Shown here in pieces: positions 18,889 to 29,111 of a stretch of DNA of 64,000 bases. Location: positions 62,001 through 126,000 of the forward strand of contig NZ_JALJFG010000004.1 of NCBI RefSeq assembly GCF_023242475.1, in the 5' to 3' direction. This stretch comes from Pseudomonas sp. MWU15-20650 (GTDB taxonomy: Bacteria > Pseudomonadota > Gammaproteobacteria > Pseudomonadales > Pseudomonadaceae). The number at the start of each line of letters is the position of its first letter. Within the stretch, counting starts at the first letter, position 1. The position numbers were made by a program, and so were the translations under genes. The notes beneath the pieces are model-generated. The model was not told the DNA's origin. It did not search any database and saw only the letters and a program-made list of their open reading frames with translations.

Positions 18889-19830
18889 CTACCACGTTCC
18901 CATCGCCAGACTGTACGGCGAAAACTGCGCAAACTGCCAACGCAAGGCCAACGCTGCCGGACGGCGGACCCCATGCTCCACCGTCACCGTCCACAATCGC
19001 TGCGCGCCTTCAAACTCGGCCACTTGCGGCCCGCTGAGAATCAACGAAGTACGCCCGGCCACTTGCAGCACGTCCCCTGTTTCAAAATCAACAAACAGCA
19101 ACCCCGCCACCGGGTTGGCGTGCAGGTTGCCCAGGGTGTTGAAGAACAGGTTGCCGGCGAAGTCGGGAATGGTCAGCACGTCGCCTTCCACACGCACAAA
19201 CCCCGTATTGCCACCGCGATGAGACACGTCCACCGAGCGTTCGCCGTGCACATCCACGTAGCTGGCGACGAAGAAGGTGTCGGCGTTGCGGATCAGCGCT
19301 TGTGCAGCGTTATCCAGGTGGCTGATGGGCTCGGCCACGGTGCCGGGTTTGCGGGCGATCGACTCGACAGGCCGCAGTTGGATGTACTTGGGGCAGTTGC
19401 CGAAGGTGTGCACCACGTCGACCGAGACGCCATCGTGATCGAGGGCGCCAATACGTCCGTTCATGCGGTTGCGGCGCCGGGTGTTGAGGTCAATGCCCAG
19501 TACGCCCACCGCCGCGCCGGTATGCAACGCGGCTCGGGCGGGATCGCTCGCACTCGGCAGGCTGTCGATCTGTAACGTCTGTGGGTCCGGCGAATGGGCA
19601 AACCCTGGCGCGCCTTCAATCATCGTCGCCCAGGGAATGCCGTGCGCATCCACGACGCCAAGCACCAGGTAGGGCAGCAAGGGATAGAAATCCCGATGCT
19701 GCTCGGGCAGGTGATCGCGAATCACCTTCGGGCCAATCATTGCCATGCGCTCAGCGGCACCGGCGCTTTCCTGCAGTTGCCGTTCGCCGGCGTGCCAGGG
19801 GGACTGTTCAATCGGGTTCATGGCGCTCAC
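18889..19830 (-). CDS. pyridoxamine 5'-phosphate oxidase-like FMN-binding protein
   Basis: 313 aa with a split-barrel flavin-binding fold. HRDFYPLLPYLVLGVVDAHGIPWATMIEG in the first half and NADTFFVASYVD followed by GFVRVEGDVLTIPDFAGNLFFNTLGNLHANPVAGLLFVDF in the second half are the flavin-contact strands. The protein ends shortly after the second barrel, so no ferredoxin-reductase domain is fused as in some relatives. Substrate unknown. It is upstream of two LysR genes on the same strand, separated by 70 bp. Confidence 0.75.
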   Translation of the reverse strand: MSAMNPIEQSPWHAGERQLQESAGAAERMAMIGPKVIRDHLPEQHRDFYPLLPYLVLGVVDAHGIPWATMIEGAPGFAHSPDPQTLQIDSLPSASDPARAALHTGAAVGVLGIDLNTRRRNRMNGRIGALDHDGVSVDVVHTFGNCPKYIQLRPVESIARKPGTVAEPISHLDNAAQALIRNADTFFVASYVDVHGERSVDVSHRGGNTGFVRVEGDVLTIPDFAGNLFFNTLGNLHANPVAGLLFVDFETGDVLQVAGRTSLILSGPQVAEFEGAQRLWTVTVEHGVRRPAALALRWQFAQFSPYSLAMGTW

Positions 19831-19900
19831 CTCGTGTCAGATGCCCAAATGCTGCGCCTTGCCAGCCTTGAACAGAATGCTCACCCCGGGCAATCCATCA

Positions 19901-20785
19901 TTACGCCAACTGAAATGCCGGGTGCTCACGCAGTGCTGCCACGCAGTGATCGACAAAGCTGCGCACGCGCATGGGCGCATTGCGGCCCGCGCGGTAGACA
20001 ACGTGCACCGGCAATGGCAGCGGTTCATCTGCGTGCAACACGCGGCGCAATTGGCCGCTCACCAAATACTCGTGAACCGGGTAGCTCAGGCAACGGATAA
20101 TCCCGGCGCCGTGCACGGCGGCATTGATCGCGCCTTGCACCGTGGAGCAGCGCAGGCGTGCGCGGGCCTTGAGCGGGCCGCCCTGAACGTCCCAATGAAC
20201 CTGATCGGCGCTGGCAATCAGGCGATGCTGCTTGAGGTCGTCCGGGCGCAGCGGTTCGCCCTTGGCCATGAGGTAATCGGGGCTGGCGCAAAGGATAGGC
20301 CGTACGAAACCCACCGGCCGCGCGATCAACGATGAACTGGGCAGTTCCCCCACCAGCACCGCCACGTCCAGCCCCTCTTCATGCAGGTTCGGGTAGTAGT
20401 CGTGGTAGTGGGCCTCCAGGCGCACGGCCGGGTGATCCTCCAGATAACCGGCCAACACCGGCGCCATCACGTAACGGCTGAACAGAAACGGCAAAAATAC
20501 CCGCAGTTTGCCTTGGACCTGCCAGTGCAAACCGGCGGCCGAGGCTTCGGCGGCGTCTACGGCCGCCAGCAGGCGCAGGCAGTCGGCCATGTACGCAGCG
20601 CCGGCGTCGCTGAGGCTCACACCGCGTGTACTGCGCTGCAACAATGGCACGCGCAGGCGCGCTTCCAACCGGGCAATCGCGCGCACCAGCGTCGGGCCCG
20701 ATACCTGGGCGCTGCGGGCCGCCGAGGCCAAGCTCGAGTGCCCGGCCAACGCCACAAACAGCTGCATGTCGCGATAACGTTCCAT
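19901..20785 (-). CDS. LysR-family transcriptional regulator
   Basis: 294 aa. N-terminal winged helix (MERYRDMQLFVALAGHSSLASAARSAQVSGPTLVRAIARLEARL) followed by a LysR substrate-binding domain from about residue 90. The start codon shares its A with the TGA stop of the preceding LysR gene (TGATG), so the two are translationally coupled. Likely targets are the neighbouring FMN-binding protein or GST, but nothing in the sequence decides this. Confidence 0.85.
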   Translation of the reverse strand: MERYRDMQLFVALAGHSSLASAARSAQVSGPTLVRAIARLEARLRVPLLQRSTRGVSLSDAGAAYMADCLRLLAAVDAAEASAAGLHWQVQGKLRVFLPFLFSRYVMAPVLAGYLEDHPAVRLEAHYHDYYPNLHEEGLDVAVLVGELPSSSLIARPVGFVRPILCASPDYLMAKGEPLRPDDLKQHRLIASADQVHWDVQGGPLKARARLRCSTVQGAINAAVHGAGIIRCLSYPVHEYLVSGQLRRVLHADEPLPLPVHVVYRAGRNAPMRVRSFVDHCVAALREHPAFQLA

Positions 20786-21705
20786 CAGCCGAGCGGCTGC
20801 ATCGCCGGGTTCAGGGCACGGTCCTGCCCGAGGCGATGGCTGAGGAAGTCAACAAATGTGTGGACCTTGGCCGGCACCCGGCCAGTCTTCTGGAACACCA
20901 CCTGGATGGGCAGTGGCGCGGGCTCGAAATCCTCCAGCACAATCTCCAGTTCACCGGCCGCCACGGCCGCCGCGACTTGATACGACAACACCCGCGTCAT
21001 GCCCCACCCCAGCTTCGCCAGGTTGATCGCGGCGTTGTTCGCCGAGACCACGAGTCGCGGCTCGATGGGCACCGTCAACGCCTGGCCCGCCTCAACAAAC
21101 TGCCACTCGCTGATCAGTTGGCTGGCAGACGAGGTGGCGATCCTGGCTTCACGCAGTTGCTGCGGATGCCGGGGCCGACCATGCTGGTCAAGATAGCCGG
21201 GCGATGCACAGACCACACGCCGCACTTGCCCCACCTTGTGCACCTGCTGACCGGACTCCTGCAGATGACCGATGCGCACGGCCACGTCGACACCTTCGTC
21301 GCTCATGTTCACCACACGGTCGACCAGCAAGGCATTGATATTGACCAGCGGAAAACGGTCGAGATAGTCACCCAGTACCGGCGCCACATACAGCTCGCCA
21401 AACAGCACCGGCGCGGTCACCGTAAGGTGACCGCAGGGGATCGAATAACTGCCCGCCGCCGCTTCCTCGGCCTCGTCCAGTTCAGCGAGGATGCGCCGGC
21501 AATCTTCTAGGTAACGCTGGCCGGCTTCGGTCAGGTGCAGGCTGCGCGTAGTGCGCGCCAGCAGTTGGGTGCCGATGCGCTGTTCCATGGCGGCGATGGC
21601 CCGGGTGACGCTGGGTGGCGAAGTGTTCAGGCGGCGCGCGGCAGCGGCAAAGCCCTCCTCCTCGGCCACCGCCACGAACACCAGCATTTCATGAAATCGA
21701 TCCAT
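20785..21705 (-). CDS. LysR-family transcriptional regulator
   Basis: 306 aa. HTH MDRFHEMLVFVAVAEEEGFAAAARRLNTSPPSVTRAIAAMEQRIG, then the effector-binding domain from about residue 90 (GHLTVTAPVLFGELYVAPVL). First gene of a coupled LysR pair. Both paralogues belong to the same broad LysR group but differ throughout, so this is not a recent duplication. It lies 17 bp downstream of the GST stop on the same strand, which suggests co-transcription. Confidence 0.85.
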   Translation of the reverse strand: MDRFHEMLVFVAVAEEEGFAAAARRLNTSPPSVTRAIAAMEQRIGTQLLARTTRSLHLTEAGQRYLEDCRRILAELDEAEEAAAGSYSIPCGHLTVTAPVLFGELYVAPVLGDYLDRFPLVNINALLVDRVVNMSDEGVDVAVRIGHLQESGQQVHKVGQVRRVVCASPGYLDQHGRPRHPQQLREARIATSSASQLISEWQFVEAGQALTVPIEPRLVVSANNAAINLAKLGWGMTRVLSYQVAAAVAAGELEIVLEDFEPAPLPIQVVFQKTGRVPAKVHTFVDFLSHRLGQDRALNPAMQPLG

Positions 21706-21722
21706 CGGCGCGCCTCTGAAGG

Positions 21723-22355
21723 TTACTGTGATTGCAGCCCTGCCGCGGTGCGCGGCATACCGACGAAGCCTGGCAAGGCTTCGATGCTGGCCAGCCAGGC
21801 GCGCACGTTAGGGTAGTCGGCCAGCGACACGTTGCCCTCAGGCGCATGAGCGACGTAGGTGTAGAACGCGATGTCTGCGATGGTCGGCTGCTCGGCGGCG
21901 AGGAAGCGGCTCTGGCTCAGTTGCAGCTCCACCTGTTGCAGCAAGGCATGGGAGCGGTTGATCGCGGTGACGGTGTCGACGTCGGCGCCAAACACCACCG
22001 CCAGGCGTGCGGTGGCGGGCCCGGCGTGAAGTTGGCCGGCAGCAGCCGAAAGCCAGCGCTGTACGCGCGCCTGGCCGACCGGATCGCTCGGCAACCATTG
22101 GCCTTTGCCATACTGGCTCGCCAGGTAGACCAGAATCGCATTGGAATCGGCCAGCACGGTGCCGTTGTCGTCAATCGCCGGGACCTGGCCGAAGCAGTTA
22201 ATCGCACTCAGGAACTCAGGCGCCTTGTGCGCACCTTGCTTGAGGTCGACCAGGATAAATTCACTGGGCAGCCCCAGCAGCGAAAGCATCAGCTCAACCC
22301 GATGGGAGTGGCCGGACAATGGAAAACCATACAGTTTGATCGCAGGCTGGGACAT
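21723..22355 (-). CDS. glutathione S-transferase family protein
   Basis: 210 aa. Thioredoxin-like N-terminal domain ([24 protein letters not shown]) with the G-site cis-Pro and Ser ([20 protein letters not shown]), then an all-helical C-terminal domain ending [18 protein letters not shown] and LPGFVGM. Cytoplasmic; substrate unknown. ATG 22355 is chosen because GGAG lies about 8 bases upstream; longer in-frame readings are not family-like. The 238 bp upstream, up to FetB, hold no recognisable gene. Confidence 0.85.
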   Translation of the reverse strand: MSQPAIKLYGFPLSGHSHRVELMLSLLGLPSEFILVDLKQGAHKAPEFLSAINCFGQVPAIDDNGTVLADSNAILVYLASQYGKGQWLPSDPVGQARVQRWLSAAAGQLHAGPATARLAVVFGADVDTVTAINRSHALLQQVELQLSQSRFLAAEQPTIADIAFYTYVAHAPEGNVSLADYPNVRAWLASIEALPGFVGMPRTAAGLQSQ

Positions 22356-22593
22356 GAAAGGCTCCAAAAGTGGGGTATCGACGCCAGGCATGTTCCACCG
22401 CTGCCTCAATCGACGGAATGACCAGGTTTTACAATCCAGCATTTCAGCTGATGAAACAATCACTCGCCAAACAATTCCACGATCAGGTTGAACAGCGTGC
22501 TCTTCACCGCGCTGTCTCCCGGGGTAAACGCCAATACCCAACCCGGCGCAGACCAGCGCCGGCAGGGTGCGGCCGTGGACCTGCCCGCCAGCG

Positions 22594-23385
22594 TCAACGC
22601 TCTTGCAACCGATCACGCAAGAACCGATGGCTCGCGGAAAACAACCGCCGGTAGGTGAGCAGCACCGCGCCTACGGTGCCCAACGCCGATGACGCGGCGA
22701 TCAGGAACATGATCACGATCTGGTAGCGCACCGCGTCCACCGGGCTCTCCCCCGCCAGCACCTGGCCGGTCATCATGCCGGGCAGGCTGACGATACCCAC
22801 CACGGTCATCTGGTTGAGCGTCGGGATCATCCCGGCGCGCACGGCCTGGCGGATCGCTTCCTGCGCCGCCTCCCAGCGTGAACCACCCAGGGCCAGGATC
22901 ATCTCGATGGTGTTACGGCCCGAGGTCAGTTCCTGGGTCATGCGCTCTATCCCCAAGGACACACCCGTCAGGGTGTTGCCGAGGATCATGCCCAGAATCG
23001 GGATCGCATACTGCGGCTCGTACCACGGGTGGATGCGGATCACCGCAAACAAGCCCACGGCCGTGACCAGCCATGAACTGCCCCACACCGACAGAATGCT
23101 GTCGACCCGCTGCCCGCGGTAAGTGCGCCGTCCGCGCCCCGCCGCCGACAGGCCGGCGATCAGGGTCATGGCGCACATCAGCGGCAGCACCACGTACCAA
23201 TAGGCGAATTCGAACACCCAGCCGAGCAGGTAACCAATCGCCAGCAGTTGCACCACCGTGCGCACGGCGGCCCACAGCAACTGGCGTTCCAGGCCCAGGC
23301 GCAACAGCAACGACAGCGCGCCGTTAATCAGGATCAGCGAGGCGGCGATGGCCATGTCCAGGGCGGTGAGGTCGTGATAATTCAT
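22594..23385 (-). CDS. fetB: FetB-type ABC exporter permease (UPF0014)
   Basis: 263 aa, about seven hydrophobic segments, UPF0014 family. The conserved [38 protein letters not shown] and [22 protein letters not shown] motifs are all present. With FetA it forms a small exporter linked in E. coli to iron homeostasis and peroxide resistance. The start overlaps the fetA stop by 4 bp (ATGA), so both are translated together. Confidence 0.85.
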   Translation of the reverse strand: MNYHDLTALDMAIAASLILINGALSLLLRLGLERQLLWAAVRTVVQLLAIGYLLGWVFEFAYWYVVLPLMCAMTLIAGLSAAGRGRRTYRGQRVDSILSVWGSSWLVTAVGLFAVIRIHPWYEPQYAIPILGMILGNTLTGVSLGIERMTQELTSGRNTIEMILALGGSRWEAAQEAIRQAVRAGMIPTLNQMTVVGIVSLPGMMTGQVLAGESPVDAVRYQIVIMFLIAASSALGTVGAVLLTYRRLFSASHRFLRDRLQER

Positions 23386-24080
23386 GCCTGCGTCGCTCCG
23401 CTCAAGACGCCCGCACTCATGTGCAGGTGGATAGAACTCATGCGTTGCGCCTGCTCCAGGTCGTGGGACACCCAGATATAAGCGCGGGCCTGATCGCCGG
23501 CAAACCAGGCGTCGACCAACGCTTCCACATCACGGGATGAGGCGGGATCAAGAGCCGCGGTGGGCTCGTCCAGCAACAGCACCTCCGGGTTGAGTTGCAA
23601 CGTACGAATCAACGAAACCACCTGGGATTCGCCACCCGACAAGTCTGCGGCGTTTTTGGCCAGAAAGTCCGGCGCCTTGCCGGCATGCCCAAGCAGTGTG
23701 GTAACCGTCTCCAGGTCAAAGCGGCGTTGGCGCAGGGTCTTGAGGCTGTAGGGGAAGCGCAGGTTGTCCTCCACCGTCCCCTCGATCAGTGCCGGGCGTT
23801 GGGCAAGGTAGCCGATATGGCTGCGGTAATGGGGAATCTGCGCGTTGACGATCGGCTGGCCGTTCCACAGCACCTGCCCGGACGAGGGCGTATCCAGCAA
23901 GGCCAGCGCCCGCAGGAACACGCTTTTGCCGGAGCCGGAAGAGCCGGTGATGGAAACGCGGTCGGCGTGGTTCAGGGTGAAGTCAGTCGGTTGCAGCAAC
24001 ACGACCTGGAGGCGTTCGTCCCTGCGCGTGAGGGCCCGGGTTTCAATCAACGGGGTGTCTGTCATGAACTCATTACTCAA
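23382..24080 (-). CDS. fetA: FetA-type ABC exporter ATP-binding protein
   Basis: 232 aa ATPase. Walker A GSSGSGKS, Q-loop region IGYLAQRPALIEGTV, signature LSGGESQ and Walker B EVLLLDEPTAALDP are all intact. It pairs with the overlapping UPF0014 permease. The start could be 24080 or 24065 (MTDTPL); neither has a strong Shine-Dalgarno. No Fur or IscR site was recognised upstream. Confidence 0.84.
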   Translation of the reverse strand: MSNEFMTDTPLIETRALTRRDERLQVVLLQPTDFTLNHADRVSITGSSGSGKSVFLRALALLDTPSSGQVLWNGQPIVNAQIPHYRSHIGYLAQRPALIEGTVEDNLRFPYSLKTLRQRRFDLETVTTLLGHAGKAPDFLAKNAADLSGGESQVVSLIRTLQLNPEVLLLDEPTAALDPASSRDVEALVDAWFAGDQARAYIWVSHDLEQAQRMSSIHLHMSAGVLSGATQA

Positions 24081-24157
24081 AAGGGCCGTGCCCTGAATCC
24101 ATGACTGAATATCACATTTCTACCGCTCCCAACCTAATTGCGGACACGGTTTGGGCA

Positions 24158-24180
24158 AGGCGTCGTATGGCGCGACGCCT
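24158..24180. terminator. hairpin between fetA and the receiver-like gene
   Basis: AGGCGTCG (24158-24165) pairs with CGACGCCT (24173-24180) around a 7-base loop, next to the stop of the minus-strand receiver-like gene. The U-tract is weak on both strands, so termination efficiency is uncertain. Confidence 0.45.
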
Positions 24181-24188
24181 TTCATCGT

Positions 24189-24611
24189 CTAATCCCGTTC
24201 CTGAACCACCGCCCAGCGGCGCGCCGTCACCGTCGGGTCCACCCTTTCCATGCACCGGGACAGCGCGTCGAAATCCGGCGACTGCGACAGGGGCAGGCGC
24301 GAGGTCTGCCTGGCCGACACCGACATCACCGAATGCTGCGCACACTGCCCGTCATAAATCAGCGCGTGGCGAATCAATGGGTTGTCCTGGCAGTACTGCA
24401 ACAGGTTGACTTGGCGAGCGCCCACCAGCGCAGCGTTGATGATCAACAGGTCGAATGCCACGCCGCTCGAGCGCGTCAACGCCACCAGTTCGTCAAACGA
24501 GCTCAAGGGCGCGACGCGAAAATAACCCATGTGGTTGAGCATTTTCTCGATCTTGACACGCTGGTGAAACGCTCCATCGGCGATCAGGAGACGTAACGCT
24601 TTATTGGGCAT
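24189..24611 (-). CDS. degenerate response-regulator receiver protein
   Basis: 140 aa. The order of segments follows a CheY-like receiver: LRLLIADGAFHQRVKIEKMLNHMGY for beta1-alpha1 and FDLLIINAALVGARQVNLLQY for beta3. The first acidic pair reads ADG, and the phospho-acceptor Asp position reads Asn (LLIINAAL), so phosphorylation is unlikely. The C-terminal 40 residues have no output domain. It may act as a phosphorylation-independent adaptor, or be decaying. No kinase is near. Confidence 0.6.
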   Translation of the reverse strand: MPNKALRLLIADGAFHQRVKIEKMLNHMGYFRVAPLSSFDELVALTRSSGVAFDLLIINAALVGARQVNLLQYCQDNPLIRHALIYDGQCAQHSVMSVSARQTSRLPLSQSPDFDALSRCMERVDPTVTARRWAVVQERD

Positions 24612-24764
24612 AGGTAGGCCTGGCAGTGGGGCAGCAACGTCGATCAGTCAACGCATTGCACAGTACCGGCCAAAGGCTAAGCATGACTCTAAGATGATTC
24701 TGAAAATGACACCGAGCAACGGGCGACGGATGCCTTCAAATGGATCCGCCGCCCTGTGGGCGCC

Positions 24765-26915
24765 TTACACCGGTTTGCCCATCAACGGGTCACTGATGCT
24801 GTGCGCGCCGGTCTCGATCCGCCCCGCCACTCGGCGAGCCCAACCTTGTTCATTACGCACGGTGAAGTCATACCAGCCACCGCTCGGCTGGCCGGAAAAC
24901 GTGCGTTGCTGCGAACTGCCGCTGGCAATCTCAACCAGCCATGGCCCTTGCTGGGTATAAGGGCAACGCTCAATGGTGATCGAGGCAGGTTGCAGGCCGG
25001 CGTTGATGATCGTCAGTTGCAAACTGTCGCCTTGATAGGCCACTGACAACTCGGGTTCGTGCTGGTGCACCTGGCCCTTGAATGAACGATGGAAGCCGTT
25101 CGGTCCCAATAGCCACAGGTCATAGCTGCCGGAGACTGGCCATGTGTCACTCAGGTGCTTGTCGGCCCCTACGGTGTAACGCCGCGGGATATCTTCCAGG
25201 TGCAATGAGTCGTAGACATGAAAGACCGCGCCTTGGTCGCCATGGTTGAAGAAGTTCAAGGTCAATATCCCTGCGCGCCGATCAGCCGCGCCTTCGACGT
25301 TCAACTGGTAGGGCAATGCGCGGGATGGGCGGGCCATGCGTTCTTGAACCGGTGCCTGTTGTCGACCCACTGCGGGCACCGCGACTTGCGCGAGCTGTTC
25401 CTGGCGCTGGCGCAGCAAATCCGCCGCCTGGCGCGTGGTGTCATGCAGCGGTGGCAGCCTCTCGGTGTTGGGGTTGACGAAGTTGAACGCCGAGGTGAGG
25501 TCGCCGCACACCGTGCGACGCCACGCGCTGATATTGGGTTCGCGTACCTGGAAACGCTTTTCCAGGAATTGCAGCACTGAGGTGTGATCAAACGCCTGGG
25601 AATTGACCCAGCCGCCTCGGCTCCAGGGCGACAACACCAACATCGGCACCCGTGGCCCAGGCCCGTAGACGCCACCGTCAGGTTTGGGCTGCTGAGTAGA
25701 ACCGGGCGGTGCCGGGTGAGTGAAGATCTCACTGTCGAACGTCACCGTGGACTTGCCGGCAAAGCTGCCATCGGCGCGCTTCGACGGGGCTGACGGTGAC
25801 GGTACGTGGTCGAAGAAACCGTCGTTTTCATCGTAGTTGACCAGCAACACGGTCTTGCTCCAGACCTCAGGGTTGGCCGTCAGCGACTTGAGAATCTCCT
25901 GGGTGAACCAACCGCCCTGCACCGGGCTGGAAGGACCGGGGTGTTCAGAGTAATTGGCCGGGGCAACCAGCCAACTCACCTGGGGCAGGCGTCCCTGCTT
26001 TATGTCGTCGCGAAAGCCCTGGATGATCGTCTCGAGGTCGCTGCCACTGGCCGATGGCAGCGTGTTGCCGTTGCCTTTGTACAGCGGCACGCGGGCGTTA
26101 AGTTGATCGCTGTAGGGGACAAAATCCTTGAAGTCTTTCGGCGGCTGCGCCGGGTTGCCGGCGGCGACGCTGGCCGCACGAAACTGGCGGAAACCGGCCA
26201 GCGGGTTATCACCAAAGTTATCCGGCAAAAACTGATAGACCTTCCAGCTCACACCCGCCTCTTCCAGTCGCTCGGGGTAGGTTTTCCAGGTGTAGCCCAC
26301 GGTCGCAGCGCCAGGGCCATCCCACTCGTTGACCACCGCCGCCACCTTGGCGCCGGTCGGGCCGTTGGTGCCGGTCCAATGGAACAGCCGGTTGGGGTTG
26401 GTGCCGGCGTGGACCGAGCAGTGGTAGGCATCGCACAGGGTAAACGTGTTGGCGAGGGCGAACTGGAACGGCAACTCCTGCTCGCGGTAGTACCCCATGG
26501 ACGTAGGGGTTTTGTAGGTGGGCCAGGCGCCCATGCGGCCACTGGCCCAAGCGGCGTGTTCGTCCACCCAGGAATGCGGCGTACCGTCGACACGCTGGGC
26601 GTTGCCGCGCGAGCTGTCGAGGTGATACGGCAGCACGCGCCGCCCCTTGCCTTGTTGCTCCCAGACCGTGCGCCCGCCCGACAGCGGTATCGTGAAGCGA
26701 TCGCTGAAACCGCGCACACCGGGCAAGGTGCCAAAGTAGTGGTCGAACGCACGGTTCTCCTGCATGAGGATGACCACGTGCTCGACATCCATGATCGTGC
26801 CGGTGCGGTTGTTGGCGGGTATCGCCAGGGCCTGGCGGATGGAGTCAGGTAAGAGTGCGTAGGCGGAGCCGATGGCGGCGGCCTGGAGCAGGGTCCTGCG
26901 GGTGAGAGTCGGCAT
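24765..26915 (-). CDS. phosphocholine-specific phospholipase C, Tat-exported
   Basis: 716 aa. The N-terminus MPTLTRRTLLQAAAIGSAY is a twin-arginine signal. The catalytic phosphoesterase domain follows (VVILMQENRAFDHYFGTLPG, HAGTNPNRLFHWTG, LLVNYDENDGFFDHVPSP), then two C-terminal beta domains of the DUF756 type (from about residue 500). Size and order match Pseudomonas PlcH/PlcN, which cleave phosphatidylcholine or sphingomyelin outside the cell to feed choline and phosphate metabolism. The haemolytic versus non-haemolytic type cannot be told. No clear Pho box was seen in the 157 bp upstream. Confidence 0.87.
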   Translation of the reverse strand: MPTLTRRTLLQAAAIGSAYALLPDSIRQALAIPANNRTGTIMDVEHVVILMQENRAFDHYFGTLPGVRGFSDRFTIPLSGGRTVWEQQGKGRRVLPYHLDSSRGNAQRVDGTPHSWVDEHAAWASGRMGAWPTYKTPTSMGYYREQELPFQFALANTFTLCDAYHCSVHAGTNPNRLFHWTGTNGPTGAKVAAVVNEWDGPGAATVGYTWKTYPERLEEAGVSWKVYQFLPDNFGDNPLAGFRQFRAASVAAGNPAQPPKDFKDFVPYSDQLNARVPLYKGNGNTLPSASGSDLETIIQGFRDDIKQGRLPQVSWLVAPANYSEHPGPSSPVQGGWFTQEILKSLTANPEVWSKTVLLVNYDENDGFFDHVPSPSAPSKRADGSFAGKSTVTFDSEIFTHPAPPGSTQQPKPDGGVYGPGPRVPMLVLSPWSRGGWVNSQAFDHTSVLQFLEKRFQVREPNISAWRRTVCGDLTSAFNFVNPNTERLPPLHDTTRQAADLLRQRQEQLAQVAVPAVGRQQAPVQERMARPSRALPYQLNVEGAADRRAGILTLNFFNHGDQGAVFHVYDSLHLEDIPRRYTVGADKHLSDTWPVSGSYDLWLLGPNGFHRSFKGQVHQHEPELSVAYQGDSLQLTIINAGLQPASITIERCPYTQQGPWLVEIASGSSQQRTFSGQPSGGWYDFTVRNEQGWARRVAGRIETGAHSISDPLMGKPV

Positions 26916-27072
26916 GACACTATTCAATCCCTTGGGTGTTTGAGACAAAAACTCAGAACACGGTAAGGGCTTAAAACGACAAGAAGGTGACACCCATTGC
27001 TTGCAACTAAGCCGGATTGCCCCCGAGCGCTGCAGGGGCAACTGGCGTGCGTTTTCATTATCAGGCGTGGGG

Positions 27073-27507
27073 TCACGCCGTTCGGGCGGCAATGGCCTCG
27101 ACCTCCACCAAGGCCCCCGGCAATGGCAACGCCACCACTTGCAACGCCGTGCGCGCAGGTTTGCTCGGTTGCTCGGGCGTGCCGAAGAACTGCGTATAGC
27201 CGCGCTGCAACCCGGCAAAATCGAGTTTGCCATCGGTCTCTTCAGCCCCGACCAAAAACACCCGCAACTGCACGATGTCACCCAGGTCCAGGTCGTGTTG
27301 CCGCAGGATCTTGCGCAGTTTGTTGAACACCGACACCGTCTGCACCTCGGTATCGCCATACGCCGCCGGCGTGCCCGCTGGCGCCTGTGCATCCGCCAGA
27401 TCGGGCAAGGTGCCGCTGATGAAAATCAGGCTGGCCGAAGCCGGTACGGTGACGGTTTGCGAGATGGGAAAATCGCCGACGCTGGTGCGTTGAATGCTGT
27501 CACTCAT
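27073..27507 (-). CDS. RidA-family imine/enamine deaminase
   Basis: 144 aa RidA/YjgF/UK114 protein. FISGTLPD, TVSVFNKLRKILRQHDLDLGDIVQLRVFL and ARTALQVVALPLPGALVEVEAIA are the family signatures. These proteins hydrolyse reactive imines released by amine oxidases and PLP enzymes. It lies 11 bp after the FAD amine oxidase, which makes imines, so a clean-up role for that enzyme's product is a reasonable inference. GGAGA precedes ATG 27507. Confidence 0.85.
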   Translation of the reverse strand: MSDSIQRTSVGDFPISQTVTVPASASLIFISGTLPDLADAQAPAGTPAAYGDTEVQTVSVFNKLRKILRQHDLDLGDIVQLRVFLVGAEETDGKLDFAGLQRGYTQFFGTPEQPSKPARTALQVVALPLPGALVEVEAIAARTA

Positions 27508-27518
27508 GGTGTCTCTCC

Positions 27519-29102
27519 TTATGAGGCGGCCACTGCCGCGATAGATTGTCGTTGGGTGACCCGTTCGGCCAATTGCGCGACCACGTGGCGCGCCGAGTTG
27601 GCGGCAGACTCCTGCCAAATCCCCACGCCGCTTTGCACCAGGCCGTCCCCGGCAAAGTACACGCGACCATGGGCCTGCTCCAGTAACGCGCTGGCGTCGG
27701 CCGGGAAGTGCTCGCGTTGCAGCCACGGGCCTTCGCTGTAGGGGATCTGCTCCCAGGACACCGCCAGCGGGTTGCGCAGGTGCTTGGAATAGCCTGGATG
27801 CAGCAATTCCACGGCGTCCCTGGACGTGGCGTATTGCTGCTCGAGCGGCTGTGCACCAAACACATCGGCGCCCTCCCCGGTCACGTAGCCCGCCACCAGC
27901 AAACCTTCACGGGTGTTGAGGTCGTTGCTCGGGTACCAGAGCAGGCGCGCCGGGTGCTCGATCCACGACAGGCCACCGTAGGTGCGGTAATCGGTTTCCC
28001 AGAAGCGCGGGGATTGCCACGCCACCTTGGTCGCCTGGTCGCTGCGCGTGCTGAGCAAGGCGGCTTTGATCGGGTCGCTGAAGTCGGTGTCGAGTTTGGC
28101 CAGCAAGGGCAGCGGCAAGGTCGAGATCAAATAGTCGCCACGCACCACCTGTTCGCGGCCGCTGTGTGGGTCGTGGTAAGTCACCGTCACGCCGTCTTCC
28201 CACTGGCGGATCTGGCGGACCTGGGCGTGCAACTGCACGTGCTCACGGACGCGCTGGTAGAAGGCGTCGGTGATTCGGTCCATGCCGCCCACCGGCTGGA
28301 ACATGGTGGCCGAGAACTCCGGGAATTCGGTGTGCAGCAACGCGCCCCAGAGCTCCGGGTGCAGCAACTGATCCAACGCCAACGGACGGCGGCTGGCGGG
28401 CAAGGCCCCGGGATGGGCGGCGGACTCCAGGTGCCCCGAGCGCAGGCTGCCCTCAAACGCCAGCGCCTGGGACAGGTCACCGTACACCTGCAAAAACGCC
28501 AGCAAACGCGTGCGCTCCTCGCGGCTCAATACGTCGTCGAGGGCGTCGCGTTGCACCGCTTTGGCCAGTAACCCGGATACGTGCCCGCGCGCATCATTGA
28601 CCGCCTGGCCAACGCTGAACGCCGGTCGTTGCACGTCCGGTCGCACCTGGGCGCCGTGGCTGCTGTTGACTAACACTTCCAACGGCACGCCCAGTTCGCT
28701 GCAGTAGTCGAGAAGGGTGCGGTGCTGGCTGGGAATCCTTGCCGGGCCGGCGTTGAAATACAGGCCCGGATCAAACGTCACCGTCTGCGAGCGGCCGTCC
28801 TTGTAGTCCACACGGTCGCCGTTGCGCAGGGTCCAGGTGCGCCCGCCCACGCGGTCGCGGGCTTCCAGCACGTGCACGGCGAACCCGGCTCGGGTCAGCT
28901 CCAGCGCCGCGACCAACCCGGCAATTCCGGCGCCCAGCACCAGCACACGGGTGCCTTGCCCCAGGCCGTCCTTGAGTTTCAGCGGTTGCGGCCGCCGATG
29001 CGATGACGGCCCCAACCCCAATGCCGCCAGTGCATCCCTGGCGGCCTGTTCGCCGCCCACGGTGGCGATGCTCGACAGGGCTTCACGTCGTGTCAGTCCC
29101 AT
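27519..29102 (-). CDS. FAD-dependent monoamine/L-amino acid oxidase
   Basis: 527 aa. FAD site [21 protein letters not shown] at about residues 51-71 with [15 protein letters not shown]-terminal [21 protein letters not shown] closes the flavin pocket. The N-terminal TRREAL with a weak hydrophobic stretch resembles a Tat signal but lacks a clear cleavage site. The family includes tryptophan 2-monooxygenase and L-amino acid oxidases. First enzyme after a TonB receptor/ABC import set, so its substrate probably arrives through those transporters. Confidence 0.84.
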   Translation of the reverse strand: MGLTRREALSSIATVGGEQAARDALAALGLGPSSHRRPQPLKLKDGLGQGTRVLVLGAGIAGLVAALELTRAGFAVHVLEARDRVGGRTWTLRNGDRVDYKDGRSQTVTFDPGLYFNAGPARIPSQHRTLLDYCSELGVPLEVLVNSSHGAQVRPDVQRPAFSVGQAVNDARGHVSGLLAKAVQRDALDDVLSREERTRLLAFLQVYGDLSQALAFEGSLRSGHLESAAHPGALPASRRPLALDQLLHPELWGALLHTEFPEFSATMFQPVGGMDRITDAFYQRVREHVQLHAQVRQIRQWEDGVTVTYHDPHSGREQVVRGDYLISTLPLPLLAKLDTDFSDPIKAALLSTRSDQATKVAWQSPRFWETDYRTYGGLSWIEHPARLLWYPSNDLNTREGLLVAGYVTGEGADVFGAQPLEQQYATSRDAVELLHPGYSKHLRNPLAVSWEQIPYSEGPWLQREHFPADASALLEQAHGRVYFAGDGLVQSGVGIWQESAANSARHVVAQLAERVTQRQSIAAVAAS

Positions 29103-29111
29103 GTTCGTCTC

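Noticed and set aside
22356..22593. N-terminal extension of the GST, or a small gene between GST and fetB
   Set aside because: An in-frame reading exists but has no similarity to GST N-termini; the start at 22355 has a good ribosome site. No separate gene signal was seen.
26916..27072. Pho box upstream of the phospholipase C gene
   Set aside because: No pair of CTGTCAT-like heptamers at the right spacing was seen, so phosphate control is not supported by sequence.
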